Source: Lederbergia galactosidilytica (GTDB lineage: Bacteria; Bacillota; Bacilli; Bacillales; Bacillaceae_C). From it: a stretch of DNA of 64,000 bases. The first letter of the stretch is position 1; every line of letters starts with the position of its first letter. The notes below the pieces were generated by a model that saw only the letters and a list, made by a program, of their open reading frames with translations, was not told where the DNA came from and did no database searches. The DNA is taken from NCBI RefSeq assembly GCF_017873565.1, contig NZ_JAGGKH010000011.1, forward strand, positions 1 through 64,000, read 5' to 3'. Shown piece after piece: positions 1 to 11,042 of this stretch. Both the position numbers and the translations under genes were made by a program.

Positions 1-92
1 CACGGTGGACACCCTTGCCTTAAGCTAACGGTTCCTACTGCCAAGCCTGTAGTGGACTTTCACCACCAAGTTATAGCCCATGCCGGGCGCAC
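1..92 (-). mobile_element. Group IIC intron, 5' end of domain I (continues off the left edge)
   Basis: Read on the minus strand from position 92, the sequence starts GTGCGCCCGGCATGGG and continues through a GTGAAAGTCC segment, a CAGTAGGAACCGTTAGC segment and AAGGGTGTCC. This order closely resembles what I remember of the 5' end of bacterial class C group II introns such as the Oceanobacillus iheyensis intron. The start GTGCG fits the intron 5' splice-site consensus. It follows directly behind the pdhD terminator T-tract, the insertion position typical of class IIC introns. The rest, including any reverse transcriptase gene, lies outside the window, so completeness cannot be judged. Confidence 0.8.
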
Positions 93-93
93 T

Positions 94-131
94 AAAAAAA
101 GAGCTTTCCCATTTAAATGAGAAAGCTCTTT
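94..131 (-). terminator. Terminator of the pdh operon
   Basis: GAGCTTTC at 101-108 pairs with GAAAGCTC at 121-128 around a palindromic CATTTAAATG centre. On the minus strand the hairpin is followed by a run of seven T (complement of 94-100). It lies about 10 bases after the pdhD stop and is the landing site of the group IIC intron. Confidence 0.85.
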
Positions 132-142
132 TAATAAATTTT

Positions 143-1549
143 TTACATAATATGAATAGGTGTACCAAGAGCTACTTCTGCAGCTTCCATCGTAATTTCA
201 CCTAAAGTAGGATGAGCGTGGATTGTCATAGCAATGTCTTCAGCAGTCATTCCTGCTTCAATCGCTAATCCTAGTTCAGAAATAACATCAGAGGCGTTAG
301 TACCAGCAATTTGTGCACCAATTACTAAACCATCCTCTTTACGAGTGATTAATTTCATGAAGCCGTCTGTGCTGTTAAGAGATAACGCTCTACCGTTGGC
401 AGCAAAAGGAAACTTAGCGGCTTTGATATCAATACCTTCATCCTTAGCTTGTTGTTCAGTGTAACCAACTGTTGCAAGTTCAGGCTCAGAGAATACAACA
501 GCAGGCATACCAATATAATCAACTTCAGAAGGTTGTCCAGAAATAGCTTCTGCAGCAATTTTTCCTTCATAAGAAGCTTTATGAGCTAATGGTAGTCCCG
601 GAACAATATCACCAATCGCATAAATATTATTCACAGAAGTGCGGCATTGTTTATCTACCTCAATTAATCCTCGGTCATTTAATTTAACTCCAACTTGTTC
701 AAGACCAAGTTCGCTTGTGTTTGGCTTTCGGCCCACAGTAACAAGAACGTAATCTGCTTCTACTGTTTCTTCTTTACCACCAGCTTCATACGTAACTTTA
801 ACACCGTCTTTAGTCTCTTCAACACCCTTAGCCATAGCCTTTGTTACAACATCAACATTTTTCTTTTTCAAACCTTTTTTAACAATTGATGTCATTTGCT
901 TTTCAAAACCACTTAAGATATCGTCAGCACCTTCAAGGATAGTCACTTCTGTTCCAAGATTGGCATAAGCAGTACCAAGCTCAGTACCAACATAACCTCC
1001 GCCAATGACAACAAGTTTTCCAGGTCGCTCTTTAAGATTTAATGCTCCTGTCGAATCAAGAACACGATCAGAGAACTTAAAAGTAGGTAGTTCAATTGGG
1101 TGTGATCCTGTAGCAATAATAGCATTTTTAAAAGTATATGTTTGAGCTGATTTCTCATCCATTACACGAATGTTATGATCATCAACGAAATAAGCTTCCC
1201 CTTTAACAATCTCAACCTTATTACCTTTTAGTAATCCTTCTACACCACTAGTGAGTTTCTTAACTACACTACCTTTCCACTCTTGAAGTTTTGAAAAATC
1301 AAGACTAACTTTTTCAGTTTTGATTCCAAATTCTTCAGACTCCAGTGCGTTTTCATAGCGGTGAGAAGCTGAAATCAAGGCTTTAGAAGGAATACATCCT
1401 ACGTTCAAACAAACACCGCCAAGATTCCCCTTTTCAACGATGGTGACTTTTTGGCCAAGTTGAGCGGCACGAATTGCCGCTACATACCCACCTGGTCCAG
1501 CTCCAATGACAAGTGTATCTGTTTCAATTGGAAAATCTCCTACTACCAT
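143..1549 (-). CDS. pdhD: Dihydrolipoyl dehydrogenase (E3 of pyruvate dehydrogenase)
   Basis: This is the flavoprotein E3 subunit, which reoxidises dihydrolipoamide on E2 and passes electrons to NAD+. The 468-residue protein begins [20 protein letters not shown], as in B. subtilis PdhD. It shows the FAD-binding GAGPGG motif near residue 17, the redox disulfide [13 protein letters not shown] near residue 45, the NAD-binding GGGYVG near residue 183, and the C-terminal HAHPTLGE motif that supplies the catalytic histidine. It is the last gene of pdhABCD, three bases after pdhC, and is followed by a clear terminator. E3 may also serve other 2-oxoacid dehydrogenases; that is family knowledge, not seen here. 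Confidence 0.98.
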   Translation of the reverse strand: MVVGDFPIETDTLVIGAGPGGYVAAIRAAQLGQKVTIVEKGNLGGVCLNVGCIPSKALISASHRYENALESEEFGIKTEKVSLDFSKLQEWKGSVVKKLTSGVEGLLKGNKVEIVKGEAYFVDDHNIRVMDEKSAQTYTFKNAIIATGSHPIELPTFKFSDRVLDSTGALNLKERPGKLVVIGGGYVGTELGTAYANLGTEVTILEGADDILSGFEKQMTSIVKKGLKKKNVDVVTKAMAKGVEETKDGVKVTYEAGGKEETVEADYVLVTVGRKPNTSELGLEQVGVKLNDRGLIEVDKQCRTSVNNIYAIGDIVPGLPLAHKASYEGKIAAEAISGQPSEVDYIGMPAVVFSEPELATVGYTEQQAKDEGIDIKAAKFPFAANGRALSLNSTDGFMKLITRKEDGLVIGAQIAGTNASDVISELGLAIEAGMTAEDIAMTIHAHPTLGEITMEAAEVALGTPIHIM

Positions 1550-1552
1550 TTC

Positions 1553-2872
1553 TTACCCCTCCATTAATAAAAGTTCAGGATCGTTTAGTAACCGTTTCAT
1601 GTGGTTAAGTGCATTTTGAGCTGTTGCTCCGTCAATCATTCTGTGGTCAAAGCTTAAGGATAGAGCTAATACAGGGGCCGCAATAATCTCTCCATCTTGG
1701 ACAACTGGTTTTTCTGCAATACGGCCAATTCCTAGAATAGCTACCTCTGGATGATTAATGACAGGTGTAAACCATTGGCCACCAGCAGAACCAATATTAG
1801 AAATTGTACAAGAAGCACCCTTCATCTCATTAGGAGCTAACTTCCCATCCCTTGCTTTCACAGCTAATTCATTAATTTCCTGTGAAATATTAAAGATTGA
1901 TTTTGCATCTGCATTTTTAACAACAGGTACTAGCAGCCCTTTATCTGTATCTGCTGCAATACCTATATTGTAATAATGCTTATGGATGATTTCTCCAGCT
2001 TCATCATCAAGTGAAGTATTAAGTGCTGGATATTCACGTAGCGCACTTACTAGTGCCTTAACAACATATGGTAAGAATGTAAGCTTAATATCTTTCTCAG
2101 CAGCAACAGCCTTGAACTTCTTACGATGTGCAACTAGTTTCGTTACGTCTACTTCATCCATTAACGTAACATGAGGAGCGGTATGCTTAGAATTAACCAT
2201 AGCCTTCGCAATTGCTTTACGGATACCACTCATTTTTTCGCGAGTTTCTGGATATTCTCCTTCAGGAACAGCTACAGACGCCGCTTTTGCTTCTTCTTTT
2301 ACTGGTGCTTCAGCTTGTTTCGCTTCTGGAGCTCCACCTTGCAAGAAGGCATCAATATCTTCTTTTAGTACGCGGTTATTCTTACCAGAGCCATTTACTT
2401 GTTGAATATTAACGCCTTTTTCACGCGCATATTTTCTAACTGACGGCATGGCAATCACACGTCTATTTGGATCTACGTCAACTTCCACTTGAGTTCCAGC
2501 GCCCGTTGCTTCTGAATTTTGATCGGCTTGAACTTCTGCTTTTTGAACATCTTGACCAGCTTCAGCCGTAGATTGAACATCAGCTTCCGTTTTTTCGTCT
2601 CCATGATCCCCTTTAAATTGTAAATCTTCATAACCTGGAGCATCAAACTTAATTAAAGTTTGGCCTACTGTAGCTGTTTGTCCTTCTTCCACATAAATTT
2701 CTTCTACCGTACCTGCGACAGGAGAAGGAATTTCTACAACAGCTTTGTCGTTTTGAACTTCACAAAGCGTATCATCTTCCTCAATTTTGTCACCCGGCTT
2801 TACAAACCATTTAACTATATCGCCTTCGTGAATTCCTTCACCAATGTCTGGCATTTTAAATTCAAATGACAT
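1553..2872 (-). CDS. pdhC: Dihydrolipoamide acetyltransferase (E2 of pyruvate dehydrogenase)
   Basis: This E2 core subunit transfers the acetyl group from lipoamide to CoA. One N-terminal lipoyl domain carries the lipoylated lysine in [13 protein letters not shown] linker rich in Ala, Glu, Gln and Lys follows, then a peripheral-subunit-binding domain ([12 protein letters not shown]), a second linker, and the catalytic domain ending in SFDHRMIDG, the HRxxDG active-site motif. I start at the ATG at 2872, giving 439 residues. The longer GTG start at 2881 lies inside the ribosome binding site AGGAGGGTG. A 120-base gap with a small stem-loop separates it from pdhB, and an internal promoter is possible there. 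Confidence 0.97.
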   Translation of the reverse strand: MSFEFKMPDIGEGIHEGDIVKWFVKPGDKIEEDDTLCEVQNDKAVVEIPSPVAGTVEEIYVEEGQTATVGQTLIKFDAPGYEDLQFKGDHGDEKTEADVQSTAEAGQDVQKAEVQADQNSEATGAGTQVEVDVDPNRRVIAMPSVRKYAREKGVNIQQVNGSGKNNRVLKEDIDAFLQGGAPEAKQAEAPVKEEAKAASVAVPEGEYPETREKMSGIRKAIAKAMVNSKHTAPHVTLMDEVDVTKLVAHRKKFKAVAAEKDIKLTFLPYVVKALVSALREYPALNTSLDDEAGEIIHKHYYNIGIAADTDKGLLVPVVKNADAKSIFNISQEINELAVKARDGKLAPNEMKGASCTISNIGSAGGQWFTPVINHPEVAILGIGRIAEKPVVQDGEIIAAPVLALSLSFDHRMIDGATAQNALNHMKRLLNDPELLLMEG

Positions 2873-3002
2873 GGTCTTCACCCTCCTGTTAATTCTTTGT
2901 TAAAGATAATTTTGTTTTATGTTTGATTGGTACATTGTTGCTATATTTAAACAACGGGTGGAATCGTTTATATCCAGCGTCTAACGCTATTCATCTTTGT
3001 TG

Positions 3003-3980
3003 TTAAAAGTCTAGTACCTTTTTAGCTGTCTCCATAATATCTTTATGGTTTGGTAACCAAACTGCCTCAGCTTGAGAGAATGGATATACAGTATCAGGCG
3101 CTGTTACTCTCAAAACGGGAGCTTCGAGACTAAGAATAGCCCTTTCTGTAATTTCCGAAACTACATTCGCAGCAATACCAGCTTGTTTTTGTGCTTCTTG
3201 GACAACAATTGCACGATTTGTCTTTTCAACAGAAGCAATAATGGTCTCTATATCAATTGGGCTAACAGTTCTTAAATCAATGACCTCAACAGAGTGGCCT
3301 TCTTTTTCAAGCTCTTCTGCCGCTTTTACTGATTCATGTACCATAGCTCCATAAGTCACAATCGTTAAATCGGAACCTTCGCGTTTTACGTCAGCTTTTC
3401 CTAGTGGAATTGTATATTCTTCCTCTGGAACTTCTTGACGGAATGAACGATACAATTTCATATGCTCCAAGAAAATAACTGGATCGTTATCGCGGATAGC
3501 AGAGATCAACAATCCTTTTGCTTCATAAGGAGTGGACGGAATCACAACTTTCAATCCAGGTTGCTGTGCCATTAGCCCTTCAAGACTATCTGCGTGTAAT
3601 TCCGGAGTATGAACACCACCACCGAATGGTGAGCGAATCGTAATTGGTGCATTTTTAGTATTACCGGAACGATATCTCCATCTAGCCATTTGGCCATTTA
3701 CAGAATCCATTACTTCATATATAAATCCGAAAAATTGAATTTCGGGTACAGGTCGAAAACCTTCTTCTGCTAAACCAATCGAAAGACCGCCAATCCCCGA
3801 CTCAGCAAGTGGTGTATCAAATACACGATTTTCACCAAATTCTTTCTGAAGCCCTTCAGTTGCACGGAATACACCGCCATTCACGCCAACGTCTTCACCG
3901 AACACAAGTACATTTTCGTCGTTGCGCAATTCAGTACGAAGCGCATCCGTGATAGCTTGAATCATTGTCATTTGCGCCAT
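3003..3980 (-). CDS. pdhB: Pyruvate dehydrogenase E1 component, beta subunit
   Basis: This is the beta subunit of the thiamine-diphosphate E1 heterotetramer, which decarboxylates pyruvate and reductively acetylates E2. It has 325 residues, the usual length, starts [14 protein letters not shown] and contains [12 protein letters not shown], the E1-beta transketolase-like pyrimidine-binding region, plus [12 protein letters not shown]. It lies three bases behind pdhA with its Shine-Dalgarno sequence inside the end of that gene, which suggests coupled translation of the two E1 subunits. Confidence 0.98.
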   Translation of the reverse strand: MAQMTMIQAITDALRTELRNDENVLVFGEDVGVNGGVFRATEGLQKEFGENRVFDTPLAESGIGGLSIGLAEEGFRPVPEIQFFGFIYEVMDSVNGQMARWRYRSGNTKNAPITIRSPFGGGVHTPELHADSLEGLMAQQPGLKVVIPSTPYEAKGLLISAIRDNDPVIFLEHMKLYRSFRQEVPEEEYTIPLGKADVKREGSDLTIVTYGAMVHESVKAAEELEKEGHSVEVIDLRTVSPIDIETIIASVEKTNRAIVVQEAQKQAGIAANVVSEITERAILSLEAPVLRVTAPDTVYPFSQAEAVWLPNHKDIMETAKKVLDF

Positions 3981-3983
3981 GGC

Positions 3984-5486
<1,503 letters not shown>

Positions 5487-5515
5487 AACAGGAATACGGG
5501 TAATCGCTTCCTGTT
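5487..5515 (-). terminator. Terminator overlapping the ykyA stop codon
   Basis: AACAGGAA at 5487-5494 pairs with TTCCTGTT at 5508-5515. On the minus strand the stem runs into TTTCTTTG. The stem begins within the ykyA stop codon, leaving no spacer. Confidence 0.65.
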
Positions 5516-6170
5516 AATCTTCGCTGTCAGTAGTAATTTTAAATCCGGCCTTGTTGTAGAAGTCTAGTTTTTTCTCATTAAATTCTTCAGTTTTTTCATT
5601 AAATGTATCATTTGCATCTCGAACTTTTTCATACGCGTTATTGGAAGTTTCGATTTGTTCCTCGAGCTTTTCCATAGATAATTCTTCATCTTTCATGAGT
5701 TCATAAATCTTTTTATCTTCAGAAAGCCCTATAAGATAGGCTGAATAAAGCGTATCATAAGCACTGTAACGATCATCCATTAGAGTCGCCAGTTGTTGTG
5801 CTTCTTCCTTTAACTCTCCATCTTTAATTTTGTCCAACTCTGCCTTTGCCTTTTTAAATTCTTCTTTTGATTTTCCAAGAGCCTCTTTTTCCTTTTTTAT
5901 GAGGTTTTCTCGTTCGTCTAAATTTGTCAAAGCTTCGTTAGATAATTTTTGAATTTGATCGAACTCTTTCATTCCTAGTTCCATAATCTCATCAAATAAA
6001 GCTTTTTCTTCCGATTCTAATTTGTTCATTGGCTTTTGCTGTTTTTCAAATGCGTTTTCTTGTGCTGCTGCATCTTCCATTATTTGATAGACATTTTCCT
6101 CCGGAGATGAGCATGCTGCAACCATAGTAGCTAATAAACCAATGGCCAGAAAAGTAATCAGTTTCTTCAT
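5514..6170 (-). CDS. ykyA: YkyA-like lipoprotein of unknown function
   Basis: This is a membrane-anchored extracytoplasmic lipoprotein. The N-terminus MKKLITFLAIGLLATMVAAC has a basic start, a hydrophobic segment and a lipobox ending in Cys20. The remaining 198 residues are almost all charged helix (Glu/Lys rich), predicted coiled coil, and acidic overall. The ATG at 6170 follows AGGAGGG at good spacing and places the signal peptide at the start; an upstream in-frame extension to 6227 would bury it. The position next to pdhA matches ykyA of B. subtilis. The function is not established. Confidence 0.88.
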   Translation of the reverse strand: MKKLITFLAIGLLATMVAACSSPEENVYQIMEDAAAQENAFEKQQKPMNKLESEEKALFDEIMELGMKEFDQIQKLSNEALTNLDERENLIKKEKEALGKSKEEFKKAKAELDKIKDGELKEEAQQLATLMDDRYSAYDTLYSAYLIGLSEDKKIYELMKDEELSMEKLEEQIETSNNAYEKVRDANDTFNEKTEEFNEKKLDFYNKAGFKITTDSED

Positions 6171-6255
6171 CAAAACCCTCCTAACATCTTCCAATAAAAC
6201 TATACCCTTATAACTAGAATTTGACAACTTTCTTGAGAATAAATAAGATTAATTT

Positions 6256-6315
6256 AGGCCAACAGGATGTTGGTCAGAACAGCGTTGCGCCAGGACGGCG
6301 TGAGTTTAGCTGTTC
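6256..6315 (-). ncRNA. Bacillaceae-1-like structured repeat, copy 1
   Basis: There are two stem-loops. CCAACA-GGA-TGTTGG lies at 6259-6273. An outer stem GAACAGC/GCTGTTC encloses CGCC-AGGA-CGGCG. Read on the minus strand, the two terminal loops are AUCCU and GUCCU, matching the RUCCU loops described for the Bacillaceae-1 RNA motif. It lies between divergent ykyA and def. The strand is inferred from the loop consensus only. Related copies lie near 19440, 35350, 43880 and 45560. Confidence 0.5.
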
Positions 6316-6355
6316 ATCATATATATTTTTTGACTTGACTGGGGGAAATGGTTTT

Positions 6356-6913
6356 ATGATTCGAATGAAAGATATTGTGAGAGAGGGCCACCCGGTTTTA
6401 AGAGAAACCGCACAAGAAATCAAAATGCCTCCATCGCAAGAAGATATTCGCATTTTAAAAGAGATGCAACAGTTTTTAGCTAATAGTCAGGATCCGGAAT
6501 TGAGCGAAAAATATAATCTACGTGCTGGAGTTGGTCTTGCTGCTCCACAAATTAATATATCTAAGCGAATGATCGCGATTCGACTTGAAGAAGAGGATGG
6601 AAAGGAATATCTCTATTCCTTAATAAACCCGAAAATTATCAGTCATTCTGTCGAAAAGTCTTATTTGACTGCTGGGGAAGGCTGTTTATCCGTTGATCGA
6701 GATGTTCCCGGTTATGTCCCTCGCCATGCACGTATTACATTAAAAGGCTATGATATTGAGCGGGAAAGAGAAGTAAAATTAAGATTAAAAGGAATGCCTG
6801 CAATAGTGTTTCAACATGAAATGGATCATCTAAATGGTATTATGTTTTATGATCACATTAATGAAGACGATCCTTTTAAAGCACCTGAAGGAGCTATTCC
6901 AATTGATCGTTAG
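6356..6913 (+). CDS. def: Peptide deformylase
   Basis: This metalloenzyme removes the formyl group from the N-terminal methionine of new proteins. All three deformylase motifs are present: GVGLAAPQ near residue 60, EGCLS near residue 110 and the metal-binding HEMDH near residue 155. The 185-residue protein matches the longer type-2 enzyme (B. subtilis DefB/YkrB), including the insertion between motifs. The ATG at 6356 follows GGGGGA. The open frame extends upstream into the repeat at 6256 but has no start context there. Confidence 0.97.
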   Translation: MIRMKDIVREGHPVLRETAQEIKMPPSQEDIRILKEMQQFLANSQDPELSEKYNLRAGVGLAAPQINISKRMIAIRLEEEDGKEYLYSLINPKIISHSVEKSYLTAGEGCLSVDRDVPGYVPRHARITLKGYDIEREREVKLRLKGMPAIVFQHEMDHLNGIMFYDHINEDDPFKAPEGAIPIDR

Positions 6914-6915
6914 TC

Positions 6916-6965
6916 AACTCCTTTCATCAAAGACTGCTATCCACTTTGATGAAAGGAGTTTTTTA
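6916..6965 (+). terminator. Terminator of def
   Basis: AACTCCTTTCATCAAAG pairs perfectly with CTTTGATGAAAGGAGTT, followed by TTTTT. Confidence 0.92.
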
Positions 6966-7156
6966 CAGAAGAATCAATAACCTACTTTTTTCACTAGTTA
7001 CCCACCTGTATTTATACCGTTACGTACGTAAAAACAAGCCAATGGGGTTGGCATTATACCAATCATATATTGTCTACAGTACGAAAACTTTATAATTTCA
7101 TACTAAGCCAATGTCGAACTGATTGATGCTAGTTAGCTAAAGAATTGAACTTGCTC

Positions 7157-7924
7157 TTAAAGCAAACCAACTTTCTTTAACCCATTTGCTATACCATCTT
7201 GGTTTACATTTGTTGTGACAACATCCGCAACTTCCTTCACTTTATCCAAAGCATTCCCCATTGCTACTCCCGTGCCAACCGTTTTTAACATCTCAATATC
7301 ATTTAATCCATCCCCAAATGCATAAACTTCCTCCATCTCAAATCCTAATTTTTCGATAAGCTTTTGTATCCCTTTTGCCTTCGATCCACCTTTTGGAATA
7401 ACATCAACCGAATTCTCATGCCATCTAATAAAATCAAATTCAGTAAAATCTTCTGTATATGCCTCCTCTTGTTTATTGACAAATAGTAGAGCTTGATAGA
7501 TAGTGGTTTCCCAATAAAAATCCGTATGAAATTGTGGATGAGCCAAATGCAATGTTCCCAAACTTTCTTCAATACGTTGATCATAATCCACATTTGCTTT
7601 AAGGGTTGAACGACTCATATAAACAATAGGGTGGCCTTTCTTTCTTGCTTCACTTTCCAGTTTGCTAAGATCTTTAGGATCCAATGGATTTTCGTAGATT
7701 ACATCGCTATTAAACATAACAAACTGTCCATTAAAGCTCACATACGACTCCATACCTAGTTCTTTTAAAAGGGGTTCTACCATAAACGGCGCTCTTCCTG
7801 TTGCTAATGCCGTGTACACACCTTTTTCCTGCAAACTAACAATCGCTTCTTTAGTAGACTGAGGTAATTCTTTATTCTCATCTAGTAAAGTTCCATCGAT
7901 ATCAAAAAATACAATTTTGCTCAT
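7157..7924 (-). CDS. Cof-type HAD-superfamily phosphatase (YkrA-like)
   Basis: This is a soluble haloacid-dehalogenase-type hydrolase of the Cof subfamily, which dephosphorylates small phosphorylated metabolites. Motif I is FFDIDGTLLDE at residue 6, with both nucleophile and acid/base Asp. A C2-type cap domain follows, and motifs III/IV appear as KGIQKL and FGDGLNDIEML near residue 205. At 255 residues it has the usual length. B. subtilis places ykrA in the same neighbourhood, between defB and ykzG. The natural substrate cannot be inferred. Confidence 0.9.
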   Translation of the reverse strand: MSKIVFFDIDGTLLDENKELPQSTKEAIVSLQEKGVYTALATGRAPFMVEPLLKELGMESYVSFNGQFVMFNSDVIYENPLDPKDLSKLESEARKKGHPIVYMSRSTLKANVDYDQRIEESLGTLHLAHPQFHTDFYWETTIYQALLFVNKQEEAYTEDFTEFDFIRWHENSVDVIPKGGSKAKGIQKLIEKLGFEMEEVYAFGDGLNDIEMLKTVGTGVAMGNALDKVKEVADVVTTNVNQDGIANGLKKVGLL

Positions 7925-8086
7925 TTCTTAGTAGCCTCCAATTTTTTCCTTCTGTTGGTGATGATAGTTTTTAACCAAAAGCATATAATAAATTTACATA
8001 AATTGCACAAAAAGGAACTTCAACTAGATAAGTTACTTTTACTTTCGGCTTTAATCGGTTAAAATAGAATTAAGGAGTGAACCACA

Positions 8087-8158
8087 ATGTTGAAGAAGCT
8101 CAAGAAAAAGCTTTTAAAACAGTGGAAAGATTTGCTTAGAAAGAAAACGATCGCTTGA
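8087..8158 (+). CDS. Possible 23-residue cationic amphipathic micropeptide
   Basis: An ORF encoding MLKKLKKKLLKQWKDLLRK followed by KTIA and a stop lies alone between the HAD gene and rpoY. AAGGAG at 8072-8077 stands nine bases before the ATG. A sigma-A-like TTTACT (8038-8043), 16-base spacer and TAAAAT (8060-8065) lie just upstream, although that would leave almost no leader. A terminator follows at 8181. The peptide is about 40 percent Lys/Arg with regularly spaced Leu, so it would form a strongly basic amphipathic helix. I do not recognise a family. A chance ORF remains possible. Confidence 0.5.
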   Translation: MLKKLKKKLLKQWKDLLRKKTIA

Positions 8159-8180
8159 CTTGTTCATTCACCTTCCAATC

Positions 8181-8215
8181 AAGCCCCTCTGAAATAGGAG
8201 GGCTTATTCTTTATT
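8181..8215 (+). terminator. Terminator after the micro-ORF
   Basis: AAGCCCCTCT and AGGAGGGCTT form a stem with one mismatch, followed by a T-rich ATTCTTTATTTT. It separates the micro-ORF from rpoY. Confidence 0.75.
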
Positions 8216-8281
8216 TTCAATAGAGCCTGCCATTAAATTGACATAAAAAAATCAAAGATATGCACTAAGGAGAGGTAAAAA

Positions 8282-8497
8282 ATGATTTTTAAAGTTTATT
8301 ATCAAGAAGAACTTAAAGAAATGCCGGTTCGAGAAAAAACAATGACTTTATATGTAGAGTCAACCAGTGAACGAGAAGTAAGAAAATCTTTAAAAGAGTT
8401 TCCATTTAATGTTGAATTCGTTCAGGTTTTAGAAGGGCCTTATTTAGAATATGAAAAAAATAGCCCACATTTTAAATTACAGGAGAATCATTCATAA
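8282..8497 (+). CDS. rpoY: RNA polymerase epsilon subunit RpoY
   Basis: This small accessory subunit of Firmicutes RNA polymerase (formerly YkzG) is 71 residues long, begins [20 protein letters not shown] and contains the family segment EREVRKSL followed by FNVEFVQVL. The stop codon overlaps the start of rnjA by one base (TAATG), the usual arrangement in Bacillus and one that implies translational coupling. The start follows AGGAGAGG. Confidence 0.95.
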   Translation: MIFKVYYQEELKEMPVREKTMTLYVESTSEREVRKSLKEFPFNVEFVQVLEGPYLEYEKNSPHFKLQENHS

Positions 8498-10164
8498 TGA
8501 AATTTGTAAAAAATGATCAAACAGCAGTATTTGCCTTAGGCGGTTTAGGTGAGATTGGAAAAAACACTTATGGTGTCCAATTTCAAGATGAAATTATCGT
8601 TATCGATGCAGGGATCAAATTCCCTGAAGATGAATTACTCGGAATTGATTATGTTATTCCGGATTACACTTATTTAGTGAAAAATAGTGATAAAATTAAA
8701 GGCTTGTTTATCACCCATGGGCATGAGGATCATATCGGTGGCATCCCATACCTACTTCGCCAAATTAATATCCCGATATACGCAGGCAAACTTGCGATGG
8801 GCCTAATACGTAACAAGCTTGAAGAACATGGTCTATTACGTCAGGCACAACTACATGAAATTCACGAGGACGAAATTATTAAATTCCGAAAAACGTCTGT
8901 ATCATTCTTCCGTACTACCCATAGCATTCCAGATTCATACGGAATTGTTGTTAAAACACCACCGGGCAACATTGTCCATACTGGAGATTTTAAATTTGAC
9001 TTTACTCCTGTTGGAGAGCCAGCAAATCTTACAAAGATGGCTCAGATCGGAAAAGAAGGTGTACTTTGTCTCTTATCTGATAGTACAAATGCCGAAGTAC
9101 CTAACTTCACAATGTCGGAAAGACGTGTAGGGGACAGTATCGACGAAATCTTCCGTAAGGTTGATGGCAGAATCATTTTTGCAACCTTCGCTTCTAATAT
9201 TCATAGATTACAACAAGTTACTGATGCAGCGGTTGCTCACGGTCGAAAAATTGCTGTTTTCGGGCGCAGTATGGATGCGGCGATTGAGATCGGACAAAAT
9301 TTGGGCTATATTCAAGCACCAAAAGAAACTTTTATTAGCCCACAACAATTAAATCGACTGCCTGCCAATAAAGTTACAATTCTTTGTACTGGCAGTCAGG
9401 GTGAGCCCATGGCTGCTCTATCGAGAATTGCCAATGGTACGCACCGCCAAATTCAAATACAACCTGGCGATACTGTTGTATTTTCTTCATCTCCTATTCC
9501 AGGAAATACGATTAGTGTCAACCGAACTATTAACTTGCTATATCGAGCTGGAGCAGATGTTATCGCCGGATCACTAAACAATATTCACACTTCTGGTCAT
9601 GGGGGGCAGCAAGAACAAAAATTAATGCTTCGTCTTATGAAACCAAAGTTCTTTATGCCTATTCATGGAGAATTTAGAATGCAAAGGGTGCATGCAAAGT
9701 CTGCGGTTGAATGTGATGTTTTAGAAGAAAACTGTTTTATAATGGACAATGGAGAAGTCCTTGCGCTAAGTAGTGATGAGGCGAATGTCGCTGGAAAGAT
9801 TCCGTCTGGTTCCGTCTATATTGATGGTAGTGGAATCGGAGATATCGGTAATATTGTTTTACGTGATAGAAAGATTCTTTCTGAAGAAGGTTTAGTTATT
9901 GTTGTTGTTTCTATTAACATGGAAACTCATCAAATAGTCGCTGGCCCTGATATTATTTCACGGGGATTTGTCTATATGAGAGAATCTGGAGATCTTATTA
10001 ATGAGGCGCAGAAAAATATTACAAATCACTTAAATAAAGTTATGGATCGAAAAACAACACAATGGTCCGAGATAAAAACAGAAATTATCGATACTCTCAC
10101 ACCATTCCTTTATGAAAAAACAAAAAGACGCCCAATGATTCTACCTATTATTATGGAAGTTTGA
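8497..10164 (+). CDS. rnjA: Ribonuclease J1
   Basis: RNase J1 is a 5'-exo/endoribonuclease central to mRNA turnover and rRNA maturation in Firmicutes. The 555-residue protein has the metallo-beta-lactamase motif HGHEDHIGG near residue 75, further metal ligands in HTGDFKFD and HSIPDS, the beta-CASP region ([13 protein letters not shown]) and IHGEFRM near residue 387. The length equals the B. subtilis enzyme. It is co-transcribed with rpoY, and IS remains follow immediately downstream. Confidence 0.98.
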   Translation: MKFVKNDQTAVFALGGLGEIGKNTYGVQFQDEIIVIDAGIKFPEDELLGIDYVIPDYTYLVKNSDKIKGLFITHGHEDHIGGIPYLLRQINIPIYAGKLAMGLIRNKLEEHGLLRQAQLHEIHEDEIIKFRKTSVSFFRTTHSIPDSYGIVVKTPPGNIVHTGDFKFDFTPVGEPANLTKMAQIGKEGVLCLLSDSTNAEVPNFTMSERRVGDSIDEIFRKVDGRIIFATFASNIHRLQQVTDAAVAHGRKIAVFGRSMDAAIEIGQNLGYIQAPKETFISPQQLNRLPANKVTILCTGSQGEPMAALSRIANGTHRQIQIQPGDTVVFSSSPIPGNTISVNRTINLLYRAGADVIAGSLNNIHTSGHGGQQEQKLMLRLMKPKFFMPIHGEFRMQRVHAKSAVECDVLEENCFIMDNGEVLALSSDEANVAGKIPSGSVYIDGSGIGDIGNIVLRDRKILSEEGLVIVVVSINMETHQIVAGPDIISRGFVYMRESGDLINEAQKNITNHLNKVMDRKTTQWSEIKTEIIDTLTPFLYEKTKRRPMILPIIMEV

Positions 10165-10274
10165 TTATAAAGGGTATTCGGTGTTTCATATGGAAAATAC
10201 AAAATGATAGCCACATTAACAAATCGTGGGTATTGATTTTAAGTAATTAGACAATCCTCCGCACAGAGTGTAAA

Positions 10275-10313
10275 CAAAAGGGTTGGAAATCAAAATGATT
10301 TCCAACCCTTTTG
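10275..10313. terminator. Hairpin after rnjA, at the left edge of the IS remnant
   Basis: AAAAGGGTTGGAAATC and GATTTCCAACCCTTTT form a perfect long stem flanked by A and T runs. It could stop transcription from rnjA as well as from the transposase side. Confidence 0.75.
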
Positions 10314-10319
10314 CTATTC

Positions 10320-10910
10320 ATACAGGATCATTCTATGAAAAAGAGCCATAAAAGCTCTCCTTATGGTTTCTATTACGCCATGGTTGGCGTTTTCCATGTC
10401 CAGCTGGCCAGCTTCTTAAGATGTAAGGCAGCAAAAGTCAGCATCGCCTGCATGGACATTTTTTTAAGTCCCCTAAGGGTGTCCATCGTATGCCATGCTT
10501 TTCCCGATCTAAGTTGAGCTCCTCTTAGAGCCTCTTCTCATAAGCTCGCGTCTCTTTACGAACAACCTTCTTCTCAAATTTTCTTTTATTCGCGCTGGCT
10601 TTCACATGGGTTGAATCAATAAAGACATGGTCGGGCTGAGAAGCCCGCGGTTTGCCACCTCGTTTAGAACTTTATAGAAGATCTGCTCGAATAGGTCTGT
10701 ATCCGCAAATCGACGCACATAGTTTTAAGGATCTATGCTGGATCTCCCAATGGTTGAGTAAAGATCTTCGACTAATGGATAGATAAAGAAGAAATCAATA
10801 GCCGCATCCAGTTTGCGCACCAGATGGTCTTGAGGAACCAACTGCTCTATTGTCAGCATTTCTAGCTGTTCGCGTTCATTAATTTGATTCTTCGTCATCA
10901 TATCCATCAC
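10320..10910 (-). pseudogene. IS1182-family transposase, internally deleted
   Basis: The first about 60 residues (MTKNQINEREQLEMLTIEQL..., ending STIGRSSIDP and a stop) match the N-terminus of IS1182-type transposases. The reading then resumes in other frames with YVRRFADTDLFEQI and PDHVFIDSTHVKASANKRK, a DDE-domain segment, and later KKMSMQAMLTFAALHLKKLA near the C-terminus. A block of at least 100 residues is missing after the N-terminal part and several stops are present. It is inactive. Confidence 0.8.
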
Positions 10911-10935
10911 CTCATTCAGTTAATAGAAAATACCG

Positions 10936-11042
10936 CTGATTGGAGCGGAGAGCGGCGACTCCAGCGGGAACAGCGCGAGCTGAAGACCCTGGCCTGAGCG
11001 CAGCGAGGGAAGCGGCTGAAGCCGTGCCTGCGGAAATCAACC
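10936..11042 (+). repeat. GC-rich Bacillaceae intergenic repeat inside the IS remnant
   Basis: About 107 GC-rich bases begin GATTGGAGCGGAGAGCGGCG and end CTGCGGAAATCAACC, with several internal short stems. The ends GATTGGAGCGG and GGAAATCAAC also bound the repeat at 18113-18214 (opposite strand). Composition differs sharply from the surrounding AT-rich sequence. It creates spurious ORFs on both strands. Confidence 0.7.

Noticed and set aside
1-92. Fragment of 5S/16S rRNA or HEARO-type RNA at the left edge
   Set aside because: The order of elements and the GTGCG start directly after a terminator fit a group IIC intron better than any rRNA segment or HEARO RNA.
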